From JAWPMV01 sp038527215 (GTDB taxonomy: Bacteria; Bacteroidota; Bacteroidia; J057), in NCBI GenBank assembly GCA_038527215.1, contig JBCBGC010000013.1, positions 23,560 to 87,559 on the forward strand: a stretch of DNA of 64,000 nt. Direction: 5' to 3'. Below the pieces are notes generated by a model that was not told the origin of the DNA, did not search any database, and saw only the letters and a list, made by a program, of their open reading frames with translations. The first letter of the stretch is position 1. Each line of letters starts with the position of its first letter. The translations under genes were made by a program, and so were the position numbers. Positions 33,095-41,880 of the stretch are shown in pieces.

Positions 33095-33859
33095 TCAATT
33101 GCCTTGTTCCACCGACTCCAGAGCCGCTAGTAAATCCTGGATTTTCTTTTTGTCAGGATAAGGAGCCCGTTCCTGTAGCTGTTTCTGCAAGAGATCTTTA
33201 GCCAGTTGGGTCTGGCCCTTTTTGAGGTGGGTGAGGGCCAAAAACCAGGGCGCTTGCTGGGCGTGTAAGCTGGCTTTTCGCTGGATCAATTGCTGGAAGT
33301 GGGCAATGGCTTCATCATAGGCACCTGCCTCCAGGTAGGCCACGGCCGCATAAAACATCATTTCTGTATCGTCAGGATGGGCCCTGAGCCAATTTTCGAA
33401 GTGGGGCAATGCCTCCGCATAGGACCCTTGTTCATAGGCCATGATGGCCTGGGTTTTATCCTGCAAACCTTCTGTGCCTCGTACATAGCTGAAGTCTGGC
33501 TTTTGATAGTATTCGGCATAAAGGGACTCCGGGCTATGACCTTTTAACCCTAGTAAGATGCCTCCCAGTCCGATACTGAGGAGCAGGACAATGATGGCGG
33601 CTACCCGGAAAGGCGGGAAGGCTAAACGCACCATTTTCCCTTTGGGGTGTTTTCTCAAATAGGCAGTGTGTAGGGATTCTAATTGACGTTTGAAAGCCTC
33701 GGTTTCTGCTTTTCCCTGGTCTTGAACGAAGCGCATGATTTCATAGCTTGAGGCCCATGATTCCTGTGAGGCGATTTGCTGAGCAACCCAGGCCTCATCC
33801 TCCTTGCCTAATTCCCCTTTCAGGTAGGCTTCCAACTGTAACATTACCTGTTCACTCAT
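33095..33859 (-). CDS. Membrane TPR protein, probable sigma-factor partner
   Basis: A 254-residue protein. Residues 1-85 are acidic/helical and cytoplasmic (MSEQVMLQLEAYLKGELGKEDEAWV), reminiscent of the N-terminal zinc-less anti-sigma region. One membrane span follows (VAAIIVLLLSIGLGGILLGL, about 87-106). The periplasmic part carries about three TPR repeats (about 135-240). The gene overlaps the sigma gene upstream by eight bases. An anti-sigma or sigma-linked sensor role is inferred from context; no canonical anti-sigma motif (HxxxCxxC) is present. Confidence 0.75.
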   Translation of the reverse strand: MSEQVMLQLEAYLKGELGKEDEAWVAQQIASQESWASSYEIMRFVQDQGKAETEAFKRQLESLHTAYLRKHPKGKMVRLAFPPFRVAAIIVLLLSIGLGGILLGLKGHSPESLYAEYYQKPDFSYVRGTEGLQDKTQAIMAYEQGSYAEALPHFENWLRAHPDDTEMMFYAAVAYLEAGAYDEAIAHFQQLIQRKASLHAQQAPWFLALTHLKKGQTQLAKDLLQKQLQERAPYPDKKKIQDLLAALESVEQGN

Positions 33860-34436
33860 GAGCGGTGATTTTTAATTGATCGTAGCGTGGATCAGCCATA
33901 ATGGAATCAATCAGCTTTTTCTGACATACATACTTTCTTTTCTTCACGTATTTAGCCGTAAAGTTGAGTTCCTCTGCGATCCGGGCCAGGGAAAATCCGT
34001 TTAAGAATTTCTTCAGGATAAACCGACAATCCTGACCGAGTAGGGCAAAGTATTCCTGGTATAGCGTGTATCTTTCCAGTTGGGTCTGTTCTTCCCCTTC
34101 CAGGTGCGCTGGAAGTTCGCCTGCTTTCAGGTGATGAGCTTCCAGCGGGGTATTTTTCTTTTTGCGTAAAGCCTGCAGCCACAGATTTTTACAGATCACA
34201 AAAAAGTAAGGGCGAAAATTGCCGCTAAGGCTAAATTCATCCTTCCTTACCTTTTGAAAAATGTAAATCAAAGCTTCGTGAAATATGTCTTTAGCATCAT
34301 CGTAATTCCCTTGATTGCGCATGACAAACTGCTCCACCATGGGGTAGTAATCTTCGTAGAGCAAGGATAGTATTCGATCGTCTCGGTTGGAAATCCCCTG
34401 CAGGATGTCCGAGCTATTCAGGCTGTGAGTTGGCAT
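33852..34436 (-). CDS. RNA polymerase sigma factor, ECF type
   Basis: A 194-residue sigma-70 family protein with region 2 (about residues 20-90: LLYEDYYPMVEQFVMRNQGNYDDAKDIFHEALIYIFQKV) and region 4 (about 125-180: LLGQDCRFILKKFLNGFSLARIAEELNFTAKYVKKRKYVC), lacking region 3, as in ECF sigmas. It overlaps the downstream TPR membrane gene, a common sigma/anti-sigma arrangement. Its targets are unknown. A CCGGTCTCC/GGAGACCGG inverted repeat lies 60-95 bases before its start. Confidence 0.88.
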   Translation of the reverse strand: MPTHSLNSSDILQGISNRDDRILSLLYEDYYPMVEQFVMRNQGNYDDAKDIFHEALIYIFQKVRKDEFSLSGNFRPYFFVICKNLWLQALRKKKNTPLEAHHLKAGELPAHLEGEEQTQLERYTLYQEYFALLGQDCRFILKKFLNGFSLARIAEELNFTAKYVKKRKYVCQKKLIDSIMADPRYDQLKITAHE

Positions 34437-34494
34437 AGTGAAAGCGGGTGTCCGTGATGTCCCAAAATAAGGCTTGTCTCATAAAGAAAAAATG

Positions 34495-34532
34495 CCGGTC
34501 TCCAGGTTAGATGGGACAAGTGAGGAGACCGG
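34495..34532. promoter_or_regulatory. Inverted repeat between the divergent sigma and J-protein genes
   Basis: CCGGTCTCC (34495-34503) and GGAGACCGG (34524-34532) form a perfect nine-base inverted repeat with a 20-base loop in the divergent promoter region. No T-run follows on either side, so a regulator site or leader hairpin is more likely than a terminator. Confidence 0.45.
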
Positions 34533-34736
34533 ACTTGTTTACAGCCACTAATAGCTTGCATGAAGGAGGAAAAGGTAACCCAGATTCGAAAAGATTTTTT
34601 TACTTTCAGGAGAGATTTTTCTCAAAGGCCTGATTTACAGGAGGAAATTGAAGAAAAAATGTCATCCTGTCAGGCCCGCCACCTTAGGCATATTATTGGC
34701 AGGGACTTAGAGAGGGTGTCCAAAAGTGGAGGCAGC

Positions 34737-35579
34737 ATGCAATACAAAGATTATTATAAAGTGCTGGGGGTAAATCCCCGGGCCGGGGAAGAAGAAATAC
34801 GCAAGGCCTATAAAGGGCTGGCGGTAAAATTTCATCCGGACAGAAATCCTGGTAATCCTCAGGCTGAGGCTCGCTTCAAAGAAATCAGCGAGGCTAAGGA
34901 AGTATTGCTCAATGCGGCCAATCGTCAGAAATATGATGCCATGCGGGCCCATTACCAGCGAGCCTATGCCGGTCGCCCCAACTTCCGCCCCGGAAGCGGC
35001 ACCGTGGACCCTGAATTGGACAATGTATTTTCGCGCTTTTTCGAGGATATTTTTGGGGGTCGGGGCAGCAAAAGAAAAGGTAAAGACAGCCGCTTTAACA
35101 TCAAAATCAGCCTGGAAGAAGCCTATCAGGGGCATCAGGGCGTGTGGACAGTAGAAGGCAAAAGGATCAAGCTGAAAATCCCAGCCGGGGTGAAAGACGG
35201 CCAAATTCTCCGTCTCAAAGGCAAGGGGAATCCTGGGCGAAATGGAGCTCCCGCGGGGGATATGCTGCTCAAAGTAGGCATTAAACCCCACCAGAAATTT
35301 CAGCGCAAGGAGGATGATATATACCTGGAACTCCCCATTGACCTCTACACCGCCGTACTGGGCAAAAAGGTCAAATTCCCCAGCCTCAAAGGCCCCCTGC
35401 AGGTATCGATTCCTCCGGGCACCCAGCCAGACGAGAAACTCAAGTTGAAAGGTTTGGGCATGCCTTCCTTTGATCAGCCGGACACATTCGGTGATTTATA
35501 CCTGCAGATCAAAGTGCAGATTCCTAAAAAGCTTTCGAAGAAAGCCCGAAGCCTCTTTGAGCAACTCGACGACTTATAG
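34737..35579 (+). CDS. cbpA: CbpA-type J-domain co-chaperone
   Basis: Co-chaperone for Hsp70. About 280 residues from ATG 34737: J domain (residues 1-70) with YYKVLGVNPRAGEEEIRKAYKGLAVKFHPDRNPG including the essential HPD, a Phe/Gly-rich linker with FSRFFEDIFGG, and two DnaJ-type beta-sandwich substrate domains (IKISLEEAYQGHQ and LELPIDLYTAVLGKKVKFPSL). The zinc-finger repeats of DnaJ are absent, hence CbpA. Start 34737 follows a GTGGAGG ribosome-binding-like sequence. The frame is open upstream to 34560, but those residues do not look like a J-protein extension. It diverges from the sigma factor gene. Confidence 0.88.
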   Translation: MQYKDYYKVLGVNPRAGEEEIRKAYKGLAVKFHPDRNPGNPQAEARFKEISEAKEVLLNAANRQKYDAMRAHYQRAYAGRPNFRPGSGTVDPELDNVFSRFFEDIFGGRGSKRKGKDSRFNIKISLEEAYQGHQGVWTVEGKRIKLKIPAGVKDGQILRLKGKGNPGRNGAPAGDMLLKVGIKPHQKFQRKEDDIYLELPIDLYTAVLGKKVKFPSLKGPLQVSIPPGTQPDEKLKLKGLGMPSFDQPDTFGDLYLQIKVQIPKKLSKKARSLFEQLDDL

Positions 35580-35744
35580 CGCCCCATCATAAAAGCTGCC
35601 TCCAGGAATCACTTTCTTAGGTCTAAACGCCAGACCTGGGCAAGCATCCAATCTGTTTAGCTTCCTTTTCTCCTATTCAGGATACATGCGGCAAACTTGC
35701 CAAAAGATCCCTGAAAATTGACTAGCAAGAGAGAAAAGCATTTA

Positions 35745-35775
35745 TTAGACAAGTGTTAATGAAATATTTGTCTAA
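35745..35775 (+). promoter_or_regulatory. Candidate PadR operator over the promoter
   Basis: TTAGACAA (35745-35752) and TTGTCTAA (35768-35775) are perfect inverted arms separated by 15 bases, ending three bases before the ATG at 35779. AATATTTG at 35763-35770 resembles the -7 box and lies under the repeat, so binding of the regulator would block transcription. Autoregulation by PadR through such sites is common; it is inferred here. Confidence 0.55.
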
Positions 35776-35778
35776 AAA

Positions 35779-36102
35779 ATGAACGCGCCTAGCCTGGGAA
35801 ATCTTGAAGAAACCATCCTCTTGCTGATGCTTACGGTAAAAGAGGAGAAATACGGCTTTAGTGTGGCAGAGGCCTATCGACAGCATTTAAATAAGTCGAT
35901 TTCTATTCCGGCCATCCATACCGTGTTGAAGCGCCTGGAAAAAAAAGGCTTGGTTTCCTCCAAAATGGGAGGCGCTACCGCAGCTCGTGGGGGACGGAAA
36001 AAGCGCTTGTATGAAGTAACGGCCTATGGAAAACAGGTGCTGGTGAGTCTACGCGACACCCGAGCGGCCCTTTGGAAAGCCATTCCTCCCGTCCAACTTT
36101 AA
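35779..36102 (+). CDS. PadR-family transcriptional regulator
   Basis: A 107-residue winged-helix repressor: LEETILLLMLTVKEEKYGFSVAEAY at the start, the IPAIHTVLKRLEKKGLVSSKMGGATAARGGRKKRLYEVTAYG recognition helix and wing, and a short C-terminal dimer helix. Members respond to small ligands by releasing the promoter of a nearby transporter. The next gene, an FtsX-type permease, starts 11 bases after the stop, so the pair is one transcription unit and the permease is the likely target. The inverted repeat just upstream is the likely operator. Confidence 0.9.
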   Translation: MNAPSLGNLEETILLLMLTVKEEKYGFSVAEAYRQHLNKSISIPAIHTVLKRLEKKGLVSSKMGGATAARGGRKKRLYEVTAYGKQVLVSLRDTRAALWKAIPPVQL

Positions 36103-36112
36103 GCCACTAGCC

Positions 36113-38701
36113 ATGCACCCTCAACACAGACCTCCTGCCTGGGCAGACAGATTCCTGGAATGGTTTTGCGATGCAGAACTGATCGATGAAATCCAGGGAG
36201 ATTTACATGAAGATTATCAGCGCTATGCGACCGAGAAAGGTCACTTCCGAGCAGATGTTAAATATGTTTGGGACGTCCTCCGCTTCTTTCGTCCTTCCTC
36301 CTTTTCCACCCCCAGAATTTACTGGTATCCTGTTATGCTAAAGAACTACTTCACCTCCGCCATGAGAAATTTTGGTCGCCAGAAGGCCTTCACTTTCATT
36401 AACATGCTTGGCCTATCCGTGGGCCTGGCTTGTAGCATGTTCATCCTGCTCTGGGTCCAGGATGAACTCTCTTATAATGCCTTTCACCAGGAAGGGGACC
36501 AACTGCACCGTCTGATGCGCCATGTGAGTTTTTCCAGCGGAGAAACCTACACCTGGAGCGCGGTACCCATGCCGTCGGCTAAGCTGATGGAGCAGGAAAT
36601 ACCGGAAATCCTCGATGCAGAATTGATGCCCTGGGATGATGAGGTCTTGGTCTCAAAAGGAGATTCCGCTTTTCGGGAAAATGGCCGCTACGCGGATCAG
36701 GCCTTTTTTTCCATCTTTTCATTTCCCCTTTTGGAGGGCAATGCGGAGGAAGTACTCACCGACCCTAGCGGGGTGGTCATTTCCGAGACGGTAGCAGAGA
36801 AATTTTTTGGCAGTGGCTGGCAGGCTACAGGCATTCTGGGACAGACCCTACGCATTGACCAAAATCGCGACGTAAAGATCACCGGCGTTTTTGCGGACAT
36901 CTCCCGGAACTCCTCTATCCAGGGAGATCTGGTTTTTCCTATCAAACCCTGGCTCGATGACCGGCCCTGGCTGGAACATTGGGGAAACAACAGCCTGGAA
37001 ATCTATCTTCGGCTAACCCCAGATGCCGAAATGGCCAGCGTGAACCAGAAGATCCAGGACCTCATGGATCGAAATATGGAAGGCAATACGGCGGTATTTT
37101 TTGCCCAACCCTTTGAAGATATGTACCTCTGGGGAGAATATCGGGACGGCAAACTGGTAGGCGGACGCATTGACTACGTCAACATCTTTGGCTTTGTATC
37201 CCTATTCCTCATTCTGATCGCAGCCATTAATTTCATGAACCTCTCTACGGCGCGTTCAGGACTGCGGGCCCGGGAGATCGGCATTCGCAAGGTGGCGGGT
37301 GCCCAAAAAGGAGCCCTGGTCCAGCAATTTTTAGGAGAAAGCCTCATCCTGGCTATGCTGGCTACGGGTTTGGCAGTGCTGATGGTGGAATTGCTGCTTC
37401 CTTCCTTCAATGAAATTGTGAGCAAAGAAATAAGCATCTCCTATGCTGATCCCCGCTACCTGCTGAGTTTTCTGGGCTTAGGGCTTTTTACCGGCATCCT
37501 CTCGGGCATCTATCCTGCCTTTGTGCTTTCTTCCTTCAATATCGTGCAGGTCCTGAAAGGGAATTTTTCTACCAGTACCAAAGGCGGTCAATTGCGTAAA
37601 GGCCTGGTAGTCTTTCAATTTGCCCTCTCCATCCTGCTGATCATCGGAACGCTCACCACTTATAGCCAAATCCAGTATATCCAGAACAAAAACCTTGGCC
37701 TGGACAAAGACAACCTCGTTTATCTGCCCATGGAAGGAGCCGTGGAAAGCCAATTCGCTGCCTTCAAGGCAGAATTACTGAAACAAGAGGGCATCCTGGG
37801 CGTGAGTGCCGCCAGCCAAAATCCTCTTCGGGTGGGCAACTCTACCTCTGATCCTACCTGGCCCGGCAAAGATCCGGAAGCAGCCCTGCTTTTTTCCATC
37901 ATAAATACAAAACTGGATTTTGTAGAGACCATGAAAATGAAGATGAAAGAAGGGCGTACCCATCAGGCTTCTTTTGGGACTGATACGCTGAACTACGTTA
38001 TCAACGAGGCGGCTGCCAAAGCTATAGGCGTGGAAAATCCCATCGGACTAGAAGTGGAATTCTGGGAACAAAAGGGACAAGTGATCGGGGTGGTAGAAGA
38101 TTTCCATTTTTCTTCTCTGCGTAGTAAAATCGATCCATTGATCATGCGATATGATCCTGATGAAACCTGGCTGGTCTATGTCCGTCTGGAAGGGGGAAAG
38201 CTGGAAGAAGGATTAGCCAGTTTGGAAAAGGTGTACAATGAATTTAATCCGACCTACCCATTTTCTTATACTTTCCTGGATGAGCATTTTCAACGGACCT
38301 ATCGCTCAGAATTCACCATCGGAAAACTGGCCAATGCCTTTGCTACCATCGCCATTTTTATTTCCTGCCTGGGGCTCTTTGGGCTGGCGTCCTTTACCGC
38401 CGAACGACGGACCAGAGAAATCGGCATACGCAAGGTCCTGGGAGCTTCTACCGGCAAACTGGTGCTGCTGCTTTCCCTGGATTTTACCAAGCTCGTCGGC
38501 ATAGCTTTCCTGATCGCTGCCCCGATTGCGTACTATGTGATGGATCGCTGGTTGGGAGGCTATGAGTATCATGTCCCCATGCAAATCTGGGTCTTTGCCC
38601 TGGCAGGTCTGGTGTCGCTGCTGATCGCCTGGTTGACCATCGGCTACCAGTCTATCCGAACCGCCATGGCTGATCCGGTCAAGAGCTTGCGTACGGAATA
38701 A
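36113..38701 (+). CDS. MacB/FtsX-type ABC transporter permease with permease prefix domain
   Basis: An 862-residue inner-membrane protein. Residues 1-65 are the cytoplasmic prefix domain found on PadR-linked permeases (RPPAWADRFLEWFCDAELIDEIQGDLHEDY). Then two repeats each follow the MacB plan: one span, a periplasmic MacB-PCD domain, and FtsX segments (about residues 360-480 and 740-855) containing ARSGLRAREIGIRKVAGAQ and ERRTREIGIRKVLGAS. No ATPase domain is present, and none is adjacent, so the partner is encoded elsewhere. Such systems export peptides or act as mechanotransmitters in envelope stress. Coupled to padR. Confidence 0.9.
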   Translation: MHPQHRPPAWADRFLEWFCDAELIDEIQGDLHEDYQRYATEKGHFRADVKYVWDVLRFFRPSSFSTPRIYWYPVMLKNYFTSAMRNFGRQKAFTFINMLGLSVGLACSMFILLWVQDELSYNAFHQEGDQLHRLMRHVSFSSGETYTWSAVPMPSAKLMEQEIPEILDAELMPWDDEVLVSKGDSAFRENGRYADQAFFSIFSFPLLEGNAEEVLTDPSGVVISETVAEKFFGSGWQATGILGQTLRIDQNRDVKITGVFADISRNSSIQGDLVFPIKPWLDDRPWLEHWGNNSLEIYLRLTPDAEMASVNQKIQDLMDRNMEGNTAVFFAQPFEDMYLWGEYRDGKLVGGRIDYVNIFGFVSLFLILIAAINFMNLSTARSGLRAREIGIRKVAGAQKGALVQQFLGESLILAMLATGLAVLMVELLLPSFNEIVSKEISISYADPRYLLSFLGLGLFTGILSGIYPAFVLSSFNIVQVLKGNFSTSTKGGQLRKGLVVFQFALSILLIIGTLTTYSQIQYIQNKNLGLDKDNLVYLPMEGAVESQFAAFKAELLKQEGILGVSAASQNPLRVGNSTSDPTWPGKDPEAALLFSIINTKLDFVETMKMKMKEGRTHQASFGTDTLNYVINEAAAKAIGVENPIGLEVEFWEQKGQVIGVVEDFHFSSLRSKIDPLIMRYDPDETWLVYVRLEGGKLEEGLASLEKVYNEFNPTYPFSYTFLDEHFQRTYRSEFTIGKLANAFATIAIFISCLGLFGLASFTAERRTREIGIRKVLGASTGKLVLLLSLDFTKLVGIAFLIAAPIAYYVMDRWLGGYEYHVPMQIWVFALAGLVSLLIAWLTIGYQSIRTAMADPVKSLRTE

Positions 38702-38706
38702 CAGGG

Positions 38707-39117
38707 TTATTTACGGCGGATTTCCGCCCAGATTTTCCCGTCCCTTTTGTCCATAAAATATTCCCATTCTCTTTCCTCGTCTTCTCCAAATCGGCGGAGA
38801 AGGTGAGGATAGGCGGGAAAATGTTGGTCTGCTTCCGCCAGCATGCCCAAGCCTTCCAGATGAGGTTGGTAGGTGCTATCCATGCGCTTGAATTCATAGC
38901 GGCTGGCCCAGGCTGGGATATCTACCAGTCTTTCATTCAGGTCAAAAATGGTGATTTTGACCCCATTTTCATCTTCATAATAGCATTCGGCCCGGGTTAC
39001 TTTCGGGATGTCGATATTCGTATGTACTTCGTAACTATCAATGGTCATTTCACAGTTTTCACAGCTTGGCAGTACGGCCAGGAGGATCAGGAGCAAGTAA
39101 ATGTGGTAGGTTCTCAT
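38707..39117 (-). CDS. Small lipoprotein of unknown function
   Basis: About 136 residues from ATG 39117 (MRTYHIYLLLILLAVLPSC), a clear lipoprotein signal with the lipid Cys near residue 19, then CENCEMTIDSYEVHT. The mature part is charged and soluble. I do not recognise the family. An in-frame ATG at 39135 is the alternative start. It is convergent with the permease gene (five bases apart) and divergent from the membrane protein gene at 39166. Confidence 0.65.
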   Translation of the reverse strand: MRTYHIYLLLILLAVLPSCENCEMTIDSYEVHTNIDIPKVTRAECYYEDENGVKITIFDLNERLVDIPAWASRYEFKRMDSTYQPHLEGLGMLAEADQHFPAYPHLLRRFGEDEEREWEYFMDKRDGKIWAEIRRK

Positions 39118-39165
39118 GTGGGTTCTATTAAACATCTCCCTAAATTGACGGTTAAACTGGAAAAA

Positions 39166-39804
39166 ATGCAGCCCAAAACAAATCCCCTCTCCCCCGACTT
39201 ATCGTATTCCTGGCGAAGAAGCGTCTTTTTTGCCTTGATTTTCCTGATCGGGCCCTGCCTACTGGCCCAGGAGCAACCCTTGATCGAGCTTAATCAACAC
39301 CGGCTGGACGTGAACGAAAAGGCAATGTATGTGCTGGGTGGTTGGGCGATCGGCAACATAGCGGTGGGGGCCATCATGCGGTCCAGAACCGAAGGGACTA
39401 CCCGCTATTTCCACGAAATGAATGCTTTTTGGAACCTCGTCAACCTGGGGTTGGCCGCTGGAGGACTCTTTGGTAACATGGGAACGGATCCAGCTGGTCT
39501 GGACCTGTGGGAAACCTACCATGAACAAAATAAGCTGGAACGCATCCTGTTGTTCAACATGGCCCTTAATGTTAGCTATATGGTGGGAGGAGCCTGGTTG
39601 ATGGAGCGCTCCAAAGTAGTGACAGAGCGGGCGGATCGCTGGAAGGGCTACGGCCAATCCCTGATCCTACAAGGCGGCTTTTTGCTGCTATATGATACGA
39701 CCCACTATCTCCTCCAGCAACGCTTTTCAGCGCCCCGTCTGGAAAAGATCATGCAGCACGTGCAAGTGGACGGACAAGGGATCGGCTTGCTCATCCAGTT
39801 TTAG
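39166..39804 (+). CDS. Integral membrane protein, DUF6992-like
   Basis: A 212-residue protein starting MQPKTNPLSPDLSYSWRR. A first hydrophobic segment (SVFFALIFLIGPCLLAQ) looks like a signal peptide, followed by about four spans: AMYVLGGWAIGNIAVGAIM, AFWNLVNLGLAAGGLFGNM, ILLFNMALNVSYMVGGAWLM and LILQGGFLLLYDTTHYLL. I recall small Bacteroidota membrane proteins of this layout (DUF6992) but this is uncertain. The longer frame starting at 38803 runs antisense through the lipoprotein gene and is not used. Convergent with the peroxidase gene, whose stop is two bases away. Confidence 0.7.
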   Translation: MQPKTNPLSPDLSYSWRRSVFFALIFLIGPCLLAQEQPLIELNQHRLDVNEKAMYVLGGWAIGNIAVGAIMRSRTEGTTRYFHEMNAFWNLVNLGLAAGGLFGNMGTDPAGLDLWETYHEQNKLERILLFNMALNVSYMVGGAWLMERSKVVTERADRWKGYGQSLILQGGFLLLYDTTHYLLQQRFSAPRLEKIMQHVQVDGQGIGLLIQF

Positions 39805-39805
39805 G

Positions 39806-40876
39806 CTATTCAGGGCGATGCGCGGGATTGTTGATAAAGGACGGATCACTGAGAGTTTTCAAAAAAGCGAGTAAATCCTGCTTCCCTTCTTCCGTGATCA
39901 AGATGCTATTGATGATGGATTTGTCAGAGGCATTGCCATTGCTGAGGGGCTCTCCGCCGCTGGCATAAAAATCCAGTACCTCTTCGAGGGTGGCGAAGCG
40001 GCCATCGTGCATATAAGGGGCCGTATATTCGATATTTCGCAGGCTCGGCACCTTAAACTTGCCGATATCCCCCGGTAATTGGGTGATGCCTGCCCGTCCC
40101 AAATCCTGATAGGTTTCGTCCAGAGCATTGCTGCGGAAGGTAAAGCTCACATCGTCGAAAAGAGGATCTTTATGGCAATGAAAGCATTCGGGGTGGCGGA
40201 TAAAAGGCGATTCGTCAAAGAAGAGTTTGAGGCCCCTCAATTCTGAGGGGGTGAACAAGCTGCTATCATTGGTAGCCCGGAACTGATCATATTTCGAGTC
40301 AAAGCTCAATAAGGTTCGTTCAAACGTAGCAATGGCCTTTTCCACCAGCGCCAGACTGGGTACCGAATCATCAAAAGCTTCAAAAAAGAGGGAGGGGTAT
40401 TCAAGATCCGCTTTCAAGCGGCGCTCCAACTCTTCAACGGTAATGCCCATTTCTCGCGGGTTGATAAACGGATCGACTACTTGCTCTTCCAGGCTCCCGG
40501 CTCTTCCATCCCAAAAGAAGTGGCGCGAAAAGACCAGGTTGAAGAGGGGCATGGCGTGTCGCTCACTCAGGCGATCTTTGATGCCCAGGCTAAAGGCGTT
40601 GGGATCACTGAACCCCTTTTCCGGGAGGTGACAAGATCCACAGGCCACCGTGGAGTCCAGCGACAGATTGACATCAAAAAAGAGCTTCTTCCCCAAGTCA
40701 ATCTTGGCGGGGGTGATGAGATTGTCGTCAGGGATCAACGCGTCTGGGGCATAATCCGGTATATCCAACTCAATCGGAACCTTGCGCGGGTCGATTTCAG
40801 GCGGGCCTCCATCACAGTTCCACAAGCTGAAGGGGAGGAGGAGGAGCCATAAATATCTGAGTTGGCTGAATCGCAT
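39806..40876 (-). CDS. Di-haem cytochrome c peroxidase (MauG/MbnH-like)
   Basis: A 356-residue periplasmic lipoprotein-like enzyme: signal MRFSQLRYLWLLLLPFSLWNC, then a haem site VACGSCHLPEKGFSD (about residues 76-90) and a second HPECFHCHKDPLFDD (about 205-219). These are the two CxxCH motifs of the bacterial cytochrome c peroxidase/MauG family. The gene lies 44 bases downstream of the MbnP-family gene on the same strand. In methanotrophs the corresponding pair MbnH-MbnP oxidises a tryptophan of MbnP to kynurenine; a similar job here is inferred from the pairing. Simple hydrogen peroxide detoxification is the alternative. Confidence 0.88.
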   Translation of the reverse strand: MRFSQLRYLWLLLLPFSLWNCDGGPPEIDPRKVPIELDIPDYAPDALIPDDNLITPAKIDLGKKLFFDVNLSLDSTVACGSCHLPEKGFSDPNAFSLGIKDRLSERHAMPLFNLVFSRHFFWDGRAGSLEEQVVDPFINPREMGITVEELERRLKADLEYPSLFFEAFDDSVPSLALVEKAIATFERTLLSFDSKYDQFRATNDSSLFTPSELRGLKLFFDESPFIRHPECFHCHKDPLFDDVSFTFRSNALDETYQDLGRAGITQLPGDIGKFKVPSLRNIEYTAPYMHDGRFATLEEVLDFYASGGEPLSNGNASDKSIINSILITEEGKQDLLAFLKTLSDPSFINNPAHRPE

Positions 40877-40920
40877 ATGCATTTGTTGGGCAGAGAGAAA
40901 GCTAAGCTTAAAGATACGGC

Positions 40921-41730
40921 TTAAAAGGGTTTCTTTTCAAAAGCCTCCTGGCTCAGGTTATTCATAATCCGGGTGGCGAGGTCCACGCCTGCACCAGCCG
41001 TATGGGTGAAGTTTTCGAGGGTCATGTCAATGCTATCACCGGGAGCGGTGAACAGCTTATTTACTTCCAGGCCAAAACTGAGGGTCGTGCTTCCTTCGGT
41101 CTGAACTTGAAAAGCATCTTCCAGATCCAGATAGACCAGGTCTTTCCGTAAGGCATTGGTTCCGCAATGGTAGGTCAGGCCCAGATCCAGGCTTGCGCCA
41201 TCCTTGGTCGGGCTGCTGTCGATACTTCCGTCCAGCATCAGGAAAATATAGCCATTGTTCCAGCTCCAATGGGTACCATTGGTGATGCTTAGGGCATGGG
41301 CATTGCTATAAATGGCGGGATCCTGATTGTTGAGGTTTTCAGGTACCCCCAGACTGAGTTTCAGTCCGCGATATTCCCCGGCAGGCACCGTAAAAGTGCG
41401 AGAGGTGGCTTCATGACCGGCATCCGTTAGGGTCGCCCCAAATTTGAATAGCAAAGCGGGGGATTCGGTTTCAGGATCGGTCAACAATATTTCCTCCCCG
41501 CTATCTGGCACCAGATATACATCTGACACATACAGAAAGAGCCTTTCAATTTGCGTCCTGCGGTCAGCAGGATTTTGAAAGTCGGTATTCAACGCAAAAT
41601 CTGCCCCGTTCAGCGTAGGCTGAATTTCCAGGTTTACCAAACCTTCTTCGTCTATAGGTGGATCGGGTTTACAACCGCCCCACAGCATGCCCAGCATCAG
41701 AAGGCCAATGAATATGGATGTTAACTTCAT
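40921..41730 (-). CDS. MbnP-family copper-binding-type lipoprotein
   Basis: A 269-residue lipoprotein (MKLTSIFIGLLMLGMLWGGC) with the MbnP hallmark INGTHWSWNNGYIFLMLDG near residue 150, which contains two closely spaced tryptophans next to a histidine, and the later LGLTYHCGTNALRKDL. It starts QIERLFLYVSDVYLV-like strands of a beta-sandwich. MbnP proteins bind copper and carry a tryptophan modified by the neighbouring di-haem peroxidase. The order MbnP then peroxidase on one strand, with nothing between, is the typical operon. Which tryptophan would be modified cannot be told from sequence. Confidence 0.85.
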   Translation of the reverse strand: MKLTSIFIGLLMLGMLWGGCKPDPPIDEEGLVNLEIQPTLNGADFALNTDFQNPADRRTQIERLFLYVSDVYLVPDSGEEILLTDPETESPALLFKFGATLTDAGHEATSRTFTVPAGEYRGLKLSLGVPENLNNQDPAIYSNAHALSITNGTHWSWNNGYIFLMLDGSIDSSPTKDGASLDLGLTYHCGTNALRKDLVYLDLEDAFQVQTEGSTTLSFGLEVNKLFTAPGDSIDMTLENFTHTAGAGVDLATRIMNNLSQEAFEKKPF

Positions 41731-41880
41731 AGAGAAGGATTACTACTATTTTCTTAACCTCCAAGGAGAGAATAAGTTTTTAGGAGGAGGGTATATTAAT
41801 TAGTTTCGCATGCAGGCAAAAGCCCTCGTTTCGCAAAGGGAAAATACGGGCCTTTTTCTAAAAAAATACTGACAAAAATC

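Noticed and set aside
34560..34736. 59-residue N-terminal extension of CbpA
   Set aside because: The J domain begins directly at ATG 34737, which has a good ribosome site; the extension shows no known motif, though the frame is open.
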